From Rhodoferax sp. AJA081-3 (GTDB lineage: Bacteria > Pseudomonadota > Gammaproteobacteria > Burkholderiales > Burkholderiaceae_C), in contig NZ_CP059068.1 in the NCBI RefSeq assembly GCF_017798165.1, forward strand, positions 3,100,001 through 3,164,000: a DNA stretch of 64,000 nt. Direction: 5' to 3'. The notes under the pieces were generated by a model. The model had not been told where the DNA came from. It did not search any database and saw only the letters and a list, made by a program, of their open reading frames with translations. Within the stretch, counting starts at the first letter, position 1. Each line of letters begins with the position of its first letter. A program made the translations under genes and the position numbers. Shown here piece by piece: positions 32,366-40,978 of the stretch.

Positions 32366-34480
32366 ATGACACACACCATCACCTCCCTCGCCGCCGCCGT
32401 GGACCACGTGCTGGACACCATCCAGGGCCCCATCGTGCTGGGCATACCCCTGGGTGTGGGTAAGCCCAACCCTTTTGTCAATGCGCTGTACCGCCGCATC
32501 AAGGACAGCGCCACGCGGGAGCTGACCATCATCACCGCGCTGTCACTGGAAAAGCCGGTGGGTCACAGCGACCTGGAGCGCCACTTCCTGGAGCCGTTGG
32601 TGGAGCGGGTGTTTGCCGACTACCCCGACCTGGACTATGTGAAAGACTCCCGTTCGGGCCACCTGCCACCCAACATCCACGTACGCGAGTTTTTCCTGAA
32701 GACCGGCGACTACCTGGGCAATGACCTCGCGCAGCAAAGCTACATCTCCACCAACTACACATTTGTCGCACGCGACATGGCGGTGCAGGGCATCAACCTG
32801 CTGGCACAGGCGGTGGCCAGCCGGCACGACGCCGGCACCCTGCGCCTGAGCCTCTCCAGCAACCCCGATGTGACCCGTGAAGTGGTGGAGCGCCTGCGCT
32901 TATCCGGCGGGCAGCTGTTGACGGTGGGTGTGGTCAACCAGGCCATGCCGTTCATGCCCAATGGCGCCGAAGTGGCCGGTGATTACTTTGACGTCCTGGT
33001 GACCGACCCCGCCGCCACCCATGCGGTGTTTGCGCCACCCAATGCCAAGGTCAGCCCCGCCGACTACGCCATTGGTTTGCATGCGGCCAGCCTGGTGCGC
33101 GACGGTGGCACGCTGCAGATCGGCATTGGTTCGCTAGGCGACGCCATAGGCCAGGCCCTGATCGTGCGAGACCGCCATGGCGAGGCCTTTCGCAGCATGC
33201 TGGAATCACTGTGCCCCAATGGCACCAGTGGGCGCGAACTCGGGCGCTTTGACCAAGGCCTCTACGGCTGCTCCGAGATGTTTGTCAACGCCTTCCTGAA
33301 ACTGATGGAGGCCGGCATCATCCGCCGCGAGGTGTTTGCCGATGCCGTGCTGCAGCAGTGCATCAACAACGGCACGGTGGCGGTGGACACCGTCACCCTG
33401 GACAGCCTGCACGCCCTGCTGGCGGTCGGACGTATCCACCGCAAGCTCACGGCCCTGGACCTGCAGTTTCTGCAGACATTTGGCTTGCTCAAGGCGGGCG
33501 TGGCGTTGCTGGACAACACCCTAACTCTGGATGGCATCAGTTGCACCAACGACTTGCACGACCCCGCCAGTGCGGAGGCCATCACCGAACACATGCTGGG
33601 CGCACGTCTGCAAGGCGGCATCTGCATGACGGGCGGGTTCTTCCTGGGGCCCAACGACTTCTACCAGCGCCTGCGCGCCAGCCCACCGCATGCACTGGCA
33701 AAGATCGACATGACCCGCATCGACTTCATCAACCAGCTGTATGGCGACGATGCACTCAAGCGCGCCCAGCGGGTCAAGGCCAGTTTTATCAACACCACCA
33801 TGATGGTGACGCTGCTGGGCGCGGCAGTGAGCGACGCACTGGACACCGGCCAGGTGGTCAGCGGCGTGGGCGGGCAGTACAACTTTGTCGCCATGTCCCA
33901 CGCCCTGCCCGATGCCCGCCTGATGATGATGCTACGTGCCACGCACCAGACCAAAAACGGCACGGTGAGCAGCATCGTGTGGAACTACGGCCACACCACC
34001 ATTCCGCGGCATCTGCGCGATGTGGTCATCACCGAATACGGCGTGGCCGAGCTGCGTGGCCAGTCCGACAGCGAGGTGGTCAAACGCCTGATCGCCGTTG
34101 CCGACTCCCGCTTCCAGGACGAGCTGGTCGAACAGGCCAAGGCCAACGGCAAGTTGGAGGCCAGCTACACCGTGCCCGAGTGTTACCGCCAAAACCTGCC
34201 CGAGGCGCTGGAGCACACCCTGCACCCCTGGCTAACCGCTGGCATGTTGCCCGACTACCCGTTTGGCACCGACCTGACCGACGACGAGTTACGCATGGTC
34301 CGCGCCATGCAAAAGATCAAACATGCCAGCCAGCACCCCACCGAACTGCTGACCATGGCTGTCAAGAGCCTGTGGGAAGGCCGCGAGGCGCCGCCTGCCT
34401 ACCTGGAGCGCCTGGGGCTGACGGAGGCGCACAGCTTCAAGGATTTGTTGATACGAAGGCTGTTCAGTGGCAATGTTTGA
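32366..34480 (+). CDS. Acetyl-CoA hydrolase/transferase family protein
   Basis: 704 aa, longer than the usual about 500 aa members. It begins with a CoA-transferase fold (LGIPLGVGKPNPFVNALY near residue 27). LQIGIGSLGDAIGQAL near 251 resembles the acetyl-CoA hydrolase signature, GQYNFVAMSHALPDARLMMML near 502 is a C-domain block, and RHLRDVVITEYGVAELRG near 550 is the C-terminal signature. It should exchange or hydrolyse acyl-CoA thioesters in the cytosol. It starts 100 bases from the divergent AAR-like gene, so it may supply or dispose of acyl-CoA for that pathway; this is inference. Confidence 0.85.
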   Translation: MTHTITSLAAAVDHVLDTIQGPIVLGIPLGVGKPNPFVNALYRRIKDSATRELTIITALSLEKPVGHSDLERHFLEPLVERVFADYPDLDYVKDSRSGHLPPNIHVREFFLKTGDYLGNDLAQQSYISTNYTFVARDMAVQGINLLAQAVASRHDAGTLRLSLSSNPDVTREVVERLRLSGGQLLTVGVVNQAMPFMPNGAEVAGDYFDVLVTDPAATHAVFAPPNAKVSPADYAIGLHAASLVRDGGTLQIGIGSLGDAIGQALIVRDRHGEAFRSMLESLCPNGTSGRELGRFDQGLYGCSEMFVNAFLKLMEAGIIRREVFADAVLQQCINNGTVAVDTVTLDSLHALLAVGRIHRKLTALDLQFLQTFGLLKAGVALLDNTLTLDGISCTNDLHDPASAEAITEHMLGARLQGGICMTGGFFLGPNDFYQRLRASPPHALAKIDMTRIDFINQLYGDDALKRAQRVKASFINTTMMVTLLGAAVSDALDTGQVVSGVGGQYNFVAMSHALPDARLMMMLRATHQTKNGTVSSIVWNYGHTTIPRHLRDVVITEYGVAELRGQSDSEVVKRLIAVADSRFQDELVEQAKANGKLEASYTVPECYRQNLPEALEHTLHPWLTAGMLPDYPFGTDLTDDELRMVRAMQKIKHASQHPTELLTMAVKSLWEGREAPPAYLERLGLTEAHSFKDLLIRRLFSGNV

Positions 34481-34578
34481 GGGGCATCGAGTTATCCGAT
34501 GCTGGCATCGAAGAAAAATCCATTGGCTTTGGAGTGGGTCGCTCTATAGGATTGCGCCCACAGACGACCAGCCGAACT

Positions 34579-35145
34579 ATGACCTCCAAGCTTGCCCCCA
34601 AAACGGTTCTGCGCAACTACTTCCATGCCAAGGACGAGAACCGTCCGCATTTGATGCGTGAGGCTTTCAGCGAAACGGCCGTGCTTCGGATGCAGGTGCA
34701 GACCGAAAACATAACCTTCCCCGCCGTGTCACACGGTCTTGAGGCCATCACCGACGTGCTGGTACGCCAGTTCGGCACGCGTTACGAGAACGTCTATTCT
34801 TTCTATCTGAAGCGACCCTACACCCATGCGCCGAAGTTTTCCTGCCATTGGCTTGTGGGCATGTCCGAAAAGAAGAGTGGAAACGTCCGCGTCGGATGTG
34901 GCCGCTACGACTGGAGTTTTGGTCACAACCCGCGCGGCCTGGCAACCCAACTGGGCATCTCCATCGCCGTCATGCAGGTTCTTCCGCCACAGCAGTTCAA
35001 ACCTGTTTTTGACTGGCTGGCCACGCTGAGCTACCCCTGGACATCGGCCAGCAAACTTGCAACCCATGCCCCGGATATTGAATTGCTGTTACCCGTTCTG
35101 CAATACCTGCAAGTCGGTGAGGTGCCTCTACCAGCGCCCCAATGA
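34579..35145 (+). CDS. SnoaL/NTF2-like uncharacterised protein
   Basis: 188 aa. The N-terminal part (RNYFHAKDENRPHLMREAFSETAVL) has the usual opening of NTF2/SnoaL-like folds, a helix pair followed by an acidic A-x-V-L strand, and the middle is aromatic-rich (YENVYSFYLKRPY). The fold assignment is by look only. No clear Shine-Dalgarno precedes the ATG at 34579; an internal start cannot be excluded. It follows the CoA-transferase gene by about 100 bases and is convergent with the GGDEF/EAL gene. Confidence 0.55.
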   Translation: MTSKLAPKTVLRNYFHAKDENRPHLMREAFSETAVLRMQVQTENITFPAVSHGLEAITDVLVRQFGTRYENVYSFYLKRPYTHAPKFSCHWLVGMSEKKSGNVRVGCGRYDWSFGHNPRGLATQLGISIAVMQVLPPQQFKPVFDWLATLSYPWTSASKLATHAPDIELLLPVLQYLQVGEVPLPAPQ

Positions 35146-35157
35146 AGCGGTAAATGC

Positions 35158-37332
35158 TCAGCCTGTATGCGCAGGCAGCGCATCAAACCAGGCCTGCAAC
35201 TTCTCCCCATACAGCGGCCGGCTGGCCAGGTAGCCTTGCATCACATCCACGCCCAAGCGCGTAATCGTCTCGCGCTCGGCCTCGGTCTCCACACCTTCGG
35301 CGGTCACCATCAGGTCCAGCCCATGGCCCATCTCCGTCATGGCGCGCACCAGCTTTTGGGTGCCGGGGGACTGGTCCAGCTTGTCGATAAAACTACGGTC
35401 TATTTTTAGTTCACTGACCGGCAGTTTTTGCAAGTAGGCCAGTGAGGAATACCCGGTGCCAAAGTCGTCGATCGACAACGGTGTGCCGATCTCGCGCAGT
35501 GTATGCAACAGGGCCACACTGTGCGTGGGGTCGTCCATCAGGCCGCTCTCGGTGATCTCCAGGCGCAGGCGTTTGGCGGGCACACCACTGGCCTCGACCA
35601 TCCGGGCCACACGCTCGGCGAAACCCTTGTGTTGCAGGTCGCGCGTGCTCACGTTAACGGCGATGCTGAGTTCAGGGTGGGTGGGTGCCCATGCGGCCAA
35701 GGTGCGCAGGGCCTGCTCCAGCATCCAGTTTGTGACCATCGTGATGTAGCCGGCCTGTTCGGCAAAGGGCACAAACTCGGCCGGTGACACAAATCCGCGC
35801 GTGGGGTGCTGCCAGCGCACCAGGGCTTCGGTGCCCACCGCGTGGCCGGTAAGCAGTGAAAACTTGGGTTGCAGCCACATTTGCAATTGCGAGGTGGCCA
35901 CGGCCTGGCGCAGATCCGACAGCAGACTGAGGTGGCCCAGGCGTGCGGCCTCTTGCGCAGCGCTGTGCCAGGCAAAACCCATGGCCGCGCGTTTGGCGCT
36001 GTGCAGGGCGACTTCGGCATTGCGCAGCAACGTGTCCACCGGCAGTGCCTTGGCGCCGGCCTGCGACAGGTCACCCGAATCGGCCAGGCCATAGTTCAGG
36101 CTCAAATCCACACTGTGGCCACTGCAATGCACGGGTGCACCCATGGCCATTTCAATACGTTCGCGCAGGGCCTCGACCGCGGCGCGGTGGGGTGCACAAA
36201 AGGCGGCGGCAAAGGTTCCACCCGACAGGCGGGCGACCACCGGGCTGGGGCCAATCAGTCCATCCGCTGCAGCCTGTTGCAGGGCCAGGCTGGCTCGCTC
36301 GGCGGTTTGCACAATCAGCGTGTCGCCGGTGGTGTAGCCCAGGGTTTCGTTGATGGCCTTGAGGCGGGCCAGGTCCATCAGGGCCAGGCAGTTGGGCGCA
36401 GCGCCCGCATCCGCCGCGGGTTTGAGCAGGGCTGTGCGGTTGGGCAAACCGGTCAGCGGGTCATGGAAGGCCAGGTGCACGATGTCGCGCTCGCGCTGGG
36501 CCACGGCTTCGGTCATGGTGTTCAGCGCCTGGCCCACGCGGTCCACCTCCTGGGTGCGGGTGGTGGGCACCGGGCTGGTGTAGTCACCATTGGTGATGCG
36601 TTTGGCCGCGCGCTCCAGCGTGGCCAGCGGGCCGACCACGCTGCGGGTGGTGCGCACGCCCAGCCACACGGCCAGAACCACCGCCAATACAGACAGGCCC
36701 GCCACCCAGAGGGCCACGCGGTCGAACAGCATTTGGGCGTCTTCCAGCCGCGTTTCTATGCGCTGGCGCTCACGCGACAGCAGGGCGTTGGATTCCACCA
36801 GCATGGACTTGAGCGCCGGGTTGACCCGCTCGTCCAGCAGGTGCAGGGCGCCGTCGCGGTTGCCGGCCTCGATTTCATCGGCGGTGGCAATAAAAGCCTC
36901 GGCGTAGGCCGCACGCCACTGCACCAGGCGCTGCAGGTTTTGCGCCTGGTCGTCGTCATGCATATCACTGGCCAGCGACTCCACAATGCCGTCGATGCGC
37001 CGGTTGCGTTCGTCCACATCGGCATACTCCTTGACCCGGCTTTCCAGCGGTGCATTGATCAGGCGGATCAGCGCATTGCCCACCCCCTCGGTCTGCAAGC
37101 TCAGGGCCTGCACCCGCAGCAGGCGCTGCATGTCGCCGGTGGCAAAACGCTGGGTCACACCGGTGATGTTGTGGATCTGGAAAATGGCCTGGGCCAGGGC
37201 GACCAGCATCAAGGCCACCAGCACACCAAAACCCAGGGCCAGACGCCAGCCTATGCGCCGCGGCCACCAGGCCTGCCAGCCACGGGTTTCAGTCACAGGC
37301 GCAAATGAGGGGTCAGCGTGTTGTGGTGCCAT
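35158..37332 (-). CDS. Membrane c-di-GMP protein with degenerate GGDEF and EAL domain
   Basis: 724 aa. N-terminal membrane segment (ALGFGVLVALMLVALAQAIF near residue 32), a periplasmic helical region, a second membrane segment near 205 and a HAMP domain (TLERAAKRITNGDYTSPVP). The GGDEF domain begins DPLTGLPNRTALL near 290, but the signature reads LSGGTF instead of GGDEF, so it is unlikely to make c-di-GMP. The EAL domain is well formed: TEALVRWQHP near 500, NVSTRDL near 560, LEITESGL near 590, DDFGTGYSSL near 610 and MQGYLASRPL near 700. It is probably a phosphodiesterase tuned by the other domains. It starts 4 bases after bufC ends, in the same transcript. Confidence 0.9.
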   Translation of the reverse strand: MAPQHADPSFAPVTETRGWQAWWPRRIGWRLALGFGVLVALMLVALAQAIFQIHNITGVTQRFATGDMQRLLRVQALSLQTEGVGNALIRLINAPLESRVKEYADVDERNRRIDGIVESLASDMHDDDQAQNLQRLVQWRAAYAEAFIATADEIEAGNRDGALHLLDERVNPALKSMLVESNALLSRERQRIETRLEDAQMLFDRVALWVAGLSVLAVVLAVWLGVRTTRSVVGPLATLERAAKRITNGDYTSPVPTTRTQEVDRVGQALNTMTEAVAQRERDIVHLAFHDPLTGLPNRTALLKPAADAGAAPNCLALMDLARLKAINETLGYTTGDTLIVQTAERASLALQQAAADGLIGPSPVVARLSGGTFAAAFCAPHRAAVEALRERIEMAMGAPVHCSGHSVDLSLNYGLADSGDLSQAGAKALPVDTLLRNAEVALHSAKRAAMGFAWHSAAQEAARLGHLSLLSDLRQAVATSQLQMWLQPKFSLLTGHAVGTEALVRWQHPTRGFVSPAEFVPFAEQAGYITMVTNWMLEQALRTLAAWAPTHPELSIAVNVSTRDLQHKGFAERVARMVEASGVPAKRLRLEITESGLMDDPTHSVALLHTLREIGTPLSIDDFGTGYSSLAYLQKLPVSELKIDRSFIDKLDQSPGTQKLVRAMTEMGHGLDLMVTAEGVETEAERETITRLGVDVMQGYLASRPLYGEKLQAWFDALPAHTG

Positions 37333-37336
37333 AGGC

Positions 37337-38134
37337 TCAAGTCTGCGCCACTGGACCGGCGGTGTCTACTGCAACAACACCCAGCACCAGGCCGCTTGGT
37401 ACGGCCAGCGGCAGCCACTGGCCAAAGTCCAGTGTGGGTGCGGCGTCCAGCGCCGCTGCCAACGATCCACCGTTCAACAGCACCTGCAAAGCGTCCACTT
37501 CGCCCGCCAGTGCCAGGCGCACACGTGGGCGCAGCCCGGCACGCCAGACCACGGTGTCTTGCGCCTCCCCACGGCGCAGTTGGGCACCAGCCTCTTGCAA
37601 CGATGGGCTGCCCTCCAGGTGTGCACCAACTATGCTGGCCACCGGCCAGGTGCTGCGCAGCACCGCGCAGCCCGGGGCCAGGCGCAGCTGCAATTGCTCG
37701 GGCGCCTGAGTGGTCAGCAGGGCCAGTGTTGCCAGGTCCGCTTCGGCGTCGGCCACGCCGGCGCACTGGTGCAGGGCCCATTCGACCCGGGCCACATCGG
37801 CCAGGTAGGGTTCGTCCTGCAACTGGGCGCTGTTCTCCAGAAACCCGGACAGCCCCATGCCCCACTGGGCGATGTCGCCCTGTGCTGGCGGCTGGGCATG
37901 CCACAGGGCATGGGCCAAATCGGTAAAACTCTCGTCACCCACCAGTTGCGCCACGACAGGGTAGGCAGACTGCAGTGCACTGGCTGCCAGGGCGTGGCCA
38001 TTGGCCTTATAGGCTTTTAGGCCTCTAGCCCCCGTATCCATTGACTCATTAGCTACTATTTTCATAGCGTTTGCAGCAGGCCATGCGAACAGGGCATCCA
38101 GCAGAATCTGCTGCTGTTGGGCCAGACGGCTCAT
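37337..38134 (-). CDS. bufC: BufC/HvfC-type DUF2063 protein (with in-frame family A element)
   Basis: 265 aa. [22 protein letters not shown] and [11 protein letters not shown] near residues 40-70 match the DUF2063 opening, and the C-terminal half is a helical then beta-rich domain ([18 protein letters not shown]). Partner proteins of DUF692 enzymes in bufferin and related peptide systems bind the precursor peptide and present it. The N-terminal stretch [20 protein letters not shown] is encoded by repeat A6. Its start overlaps the end of bufB (ATGA). Role follows from operon context. Confidence 0.8.
   Translation of the reverse strand: MSRLAQQQQILLDALFAWPAANAMKIVANESMDTGARGLKAYKANGHALAASALQSAYPVVAQLVGDESFTDLAHALWHAQPPAQGDIAQWGMGLSGFLENSAQLQDEPYLADVARVEWALHQCAGVADAEADLATLALLTTQAPEQLQLRLAPGCAVLRSTWPVASIVGAHLEGSPSLQEAGAQLRRGEAQDTVVWRAGLRPRVRLALAGEVDALQVLLNGGSLAAALDAAPTLDFGQWLPLAVPSGLVLGVVAVDTAGPVAQT
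38013..38069 (+). repeat. Family A element, copy A6, inside bufC
   Basis: Contains CTAGCCCCCGT and GCTAC-N7-ATAGC. It is read in the minus-strand bufC frame without a stop, near the protein's N terminus. Confidence 0.72.
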
Positions 38135-39060
38135 GCGCAGGCTCCCAGGGCGTGGGTGCGGGCACGTCCGGCTTCGTCCAGCAGCACGTCCAGCGCAGGC
38201 ACATCGGTGTCCCATTCGATGAGCGTGGGCACGGGGCCAAAGCGGGTGATAGCGTGGCGGTACAGGTCCCACACGGCGTCGCAGACGCGGCTGCCGTGGT
38301 CGTCGATCACGATGTCGCCGTGTGCATCGTTCACATGGCAGTGGCCCGCCAGATGGATCTCCCCCACAACATCGGCGGGGATGGCGTCCAGCCAGCTGCG
38401 GCAGCTGTGTATCGCATCGACCGTTTCGCCAAAACGCGTACGGGCGTTCAGGGCATTGACATAAATATTGTTGACGTCCACCAGCAGCTGGCAGCCGGTG
38501 CGCCTTGCCAGGGTGGTCAGGAATTCGGTCTCGGCCCAGACGCGTTCGGCATCGGGCACGTTCCAGCGCAGGTAGGCCGACAGGTTTTCCACCATGAACA
38601 CACGCTGCAAACGGTCTTGCACCTGGTCTACATGGGTGCACAACACATCCAGGGCTTCGGTGGTGAAGGGAATGGGCAACAGGTCGGCCGCATGCACGAC
38701 CTGGCCCTGAAAATTACCCCGCGCAAAACACGCATGGTCACTCACCCGCACCGGGTCTATGCGCTGCACCAGGCGCGCCAGCTGGTCCAGGTGCCAGGCA
38801 TCCAGCCCCACGGCAGAGCCCAGTGACAGCCCCACACCGTGCAGGCTGATCGGGTAATAGGCCCGGCCCTGCTCCAATACGGCCAGGGCGGCGCCCCCAG
38901 GGGCGAAAAAATTCTCGGAATGCACTTCCAGAAAAGCCAGCGCGGGCTGGCGTTCCAGAAGCTCGGCGTAATGGGGGTGCCGCCAGCCTATGCCCACGTT
39001 GTCCGCGCCTGCCACGCCGCCCACAGGGCTGCGCATGGCGGGTGTCGCGGGACGGGGCAT
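38131..39060 (-). CDS. bufB: BufB/HvfB-type DUF692 multinuclear iron oxidative enzyme
   Basis: 309 aa. [20 protein letters not shown] opening (here [19 protein letters not shown]) and LEVHSENFF near residue 42, [13 protein letters not shown] near 70, VSDHACFA near 106, [12 protein letters not shown] near 190 and [24 protein letters not shown] near 227 supply the conserved His, Asp and Glu metal ligands of DUF692 (MNIO). Members use iron to modify cysteines of a precursor peptide, such as converting them to oxazolone/thioamide or thiooxazole groups for metal binding. The ligand set looks complete. It follows bufA by 10 bases and overlaps bufC. Confidence 0.92.
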   Translation of the reverse strand: MPRPATPAMRSPVGGVAGADNVGIGWRHPHYAELLERQPALAFLEVHSENFFAPGGAALAVLEQGRAYYPISLHGVGLSLGSAVGLDAWHLDQLARLVQRIDPVRVSDHACFARGNFQGQVVHAADLLPIPFTTEALDVLCTHVDQVQDRLQRVFMVENLSAYLRWNVPDAERVWAETEFLTTLARRTGCQLLVDVNNIYVNALNARTRFGETVDAIHSCRSWLDAIPADVVGEIHLAGHCHVNDAHGDIVIDDHGSRVCDAVWDLYRHAITRFGPVPTLIEWDTDVPALDVLLDEAGRARTHALGACA

Positions 39061-39070
39061 GTGCTTACCC

Positions 39071-39343
39071 TTACTTCTTGGTCGCGGCCTTGGCTTCGTC
39101 TTGGGAGAGGCCCTTCATGCCTTTGCAAGTGCCTTTGGCCACGTATTTCCACTCGGACTTGTCCATGTCCACCTTGGACTGGCCCGCACAGGAGTGGCTG
39201 CCGCTGATGCTGGCGCAATCGTTTTGGCCGGCTTTGGCAATGCCGTAGCACTTTTCCTTTTCCTGCGCAGCGGCAGGCATCGCCACAAAAGACAGGGACA
39301 TCACAGCAGCTGCAGTGGCAGCGATCATGGCACGTTGGGTCAT
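39071..39343 (-). CDS. bufA: Bufferin-type metal-binding precursor peptide (BufA1/DUF2282)
   Basis: 90 aa. A signal peptide (ending AMPAAAQ near residue 26) is followed by a short Lys-rich core with four cysteines: EKCYG, NDCAS, HSCAG and GTCKG. This is the DUF2282 pattern of bufferin-like RiPP precursors, whose cysteines are modified by DUF692 enzymes to bind copper or related metals in the periplasm. It is the first gene of the operon, and its GGAG site stands before the ATG at 39343. The divergent sigma/anti-sigma pair probably controls it. Confidence 0.87.
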   Translation of the reverse strand: MTQRAMIAATAAAVMSLSFVAMPAAAQEKEKCYGIAKAGQNDCASISGSHSCAGQSKVDMDKSEWKYVAKGTCKGMKGLSQDEAKAATKK

Positions 39344-39475
39344 TTTGAATTCTCCAGAGAAGGACAGGTTAAAGTTGAACCAGCAGGTGCTTGTCGGACA
39401 TGCACCCCGTTGCTAGTTGACGGTTAGTCTGGTGCAGGCGTCCATTCTTACAGGCTTGAGGAAAAAAATCACCCC

Positions 39476-40045
39476 ATGAACAGCTTCGAAGACCAGATCG
39501 TGGGCCTGCGGGACTACCTGCTCAAGTTCGCACGCCTGCAGCTGCGCAACGACGCATGGGCGGAGGACGCCGTGTCAGACACGGTGCTGGCGGCGCTGGC
39601 CAAACCGCAGGCGTTTGGCAACCGTTCACAGCTCAAGACCTGGCTGGTGGGCATTCTGAAACACAAGGTGGTCGACGCGCTGCGCCACCATCACCGCGAA
39701 GTCAGCGGCCTGGACAACACCGACGATGACAACAACGCCGACCCGCTGGAGGCCATGGCCTTCAAGGCCGATGGCCATTTCACCGAGCAGCCCGCCGAAT
39801 GGGGCAACCCGGAGCAGCAGGCCAGCAGCCAGCAGTTCTTCGCCATCCTGGAAGCCTGTGCCAGCAAATTACCCGCCACCCAGGGGCGCCTGTTCCTGAT
39901 GCGTGAATGGCTGGAGCTTTCCAGCGAAGAGATTTGTAAGGAACTGCAGCTGACGCCGACCAACCTGTATGTGCAATTGCACCGGGCCCGCCTGCGTTTG
40001 CGGGAATGCCTGGAACTCCATTGGTTCAACCCAGCCAGCGCGTGA
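39476..40045 (+). CDS. ECF-type RNA polymerase sigma factor
   Basis: 189 aa. Region 2 is recognisable in LRDYLLKFARLQLRNDAWAEDAVSDTVLAAL near residue 11 and LKTWLVGILKHKVVDALRHH near 60. Region 4 is in LPATQGRLFLMREWLELSSEEICKELQLTPTNLYVQLHRARLRLRECL near 130-178, with a helix-turn-helix. A linker between regions is long (about 40 residues, acidic). It should transcribe a small regulon, plausibly including bufABC, which it faces across 132 bases. The anti-sigma gene follows 2 bases after its stop. Confidence 0.9.
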   Translation: MNSFEDQIVGLRDYLLKFARLQLRNDAWAEDAVSDTVLAALAKPQAFGNRSQLKTWLVGILKHKVVDALRHHHREVSGLDNTDDDNNADPLEAMAFKADGHFTEQPAEWGNPEQQASSQQFFAILEACASKLPATQGRLFLMREWLELSSEEICKELQLTPTNLYVQLHRARLRLRECLELHWFNPASA

Positions 40046-40047
40046 AC

Positions 40048-40263
40048 ATGACCTATCCATTCCAAAGAACCTGCAAGGAAGTTACCGCCCTGGTCGTGGC
40101 GCGGGAAGACCGCGAACTCAGCCTGGCCGACCGCCTGGCCCTGCGCATGCACATGGCGATTTGTGACGCCTGCCCCCGGTTTGAGCGCCAAATGTTGACC
40201 ATGCGCAACGGCTTGCGCGCCTGGCGCAACGACAGCGGGCCCGACGATTCGGCCCAGCCCTGA
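40048..40263 (+). CDS. Zinc-finger anti-sigma factor (HxxxCxxC type)
   Basis: 71 aa. HMAICDACPRF near residue 33 gives the H-x3-C-x2-C zinc motif of ZAS anti-sigma factors, preceded by a His/Arg-rich helix (LSLADRLALRMHM). There is no membrane segment, so it is cytosolic. It should hold the ECF sigma encoded just upstream until zinc or redox state changes. The ATG at 40048 follows the sigma stop by 2 bases. Confidence 0.85.
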   Translation: MTYPFQRTCKEVTALVVAREDRELSLADRLALRMHMAICDACPRFERQMLTMRNGLRAWRNDSGPDDSAQP

Positions 40264-40476
40264 ATTTCAGCAGCCCAACAACGGCTGGACAACATTCCAA
40301 ATAAAAATTAGGTAAGTTCCAGAATTACCCGCATAATGGTGCGGTATTGCCGAAAAACGGTATACGGGTTTGCGGTGATTTACCAGTTTCGCGTCTGCTT
40401 TAAGTCTTCATTGGTTTGTTGATTGCGGGTTTGGACACCATCGCGTTTTGAGAGTTAGTTTTTGAGGAGTCCTTAC

Positions 40477-40905
40477 ATGGGCAACAAACTTTACGTGGGC
40501 AACCTGCCCTATTCCTTCCGTGATGAAGACTTGCAACAAGCGTTTGCAGCTTACGGTTCCGTTTCCAGCGCCAAAGTCATGATGGAACGTGACACTGGCC
40601 GTTCCAAAGGCTTCGGCTTTGTGGAAATGGGCAGCGATGCTGAAGCGCAAGCTGCTATCGGCGGCATGAACGGTCAACAATTTGGTGGCCGCGGTTTGGT
40701 CGTCAACGAAGCACGTCCTATGGAAGCACGTCCTCCCCGCACTGGCGGCGGTGGCTTCGGTGGTGGTGCTGGCGGCGGCCGTAGCGGCGGCGGCGGCTAC
40801 GGTGGTGGCGGCGGCGGTGGTGGTTACGGCGGTGGCGCTGGCGGCGGCCGTAGCGGCGGCGGCGGCGGCGGTGGTGGTTACGGCGGTGGCCGTAGCAGCT
40901 ACTAA
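40477..40905 (+). CDS. Glycine-rich RNA-binding protein with one RRM
   Basis: 142 aa. LYVGNLPYSF (RNP2, residues 4-13) and KGFGFVEM (RNP1, near 45-52) form a complete RRM of about 80 residues. The tail is almost only Gly with Arg, Ser and Tyr (GGGGYGG-type repeats, RSSY end), a low-complexity RNA-binding tail. Such proteins bind RNA in cold or stress conditions. A TTGAGGAG site precedes the ATG at 40477. A strong hairpin terminator follows the stop. Confidence 0.93.
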   Translation: MGNKLYVGNLPYSFRDEDLQQAFAAYGSVSSAKVMMERDTGRSKGFGFVEMGSDAEAQAAIGGMNGQQFGGRGLVVNEARPMEARPPRTGGGGFGGGAGGGRSGGGGYGGGGGGGGYGGGAGGGRSGGGGGGGGYGGGRSSY

Positions 40906-40932
40906 GCAGCTACCCGGAGAATCTCTCCAATC

Positions 40933-40958
40933 AAAAAAGGGCCTTCGGGCCCTTTTTT
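40933..40958. terminator. Bidirectional intrinsic terminator
   Basis: A perfect stem AAAAAAGGGCC with loop TTCG and inverse arm GGCCCTTTTTT. Both strands end in A/T runs, so it can stop the RRM gene and the convergent SDR gene. Confidence 0.92.
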
Positions 40959-40978
40959 GTTGCCTGCGCCACGTCGGA

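Noticed and set aside
33358..35145. 595-aa frame over the CoA transferase and the SnoaL-like gene
   Set aside because: The first part is out of frame with the transferase and low in motifs; only the part from 34579 is likely coding.
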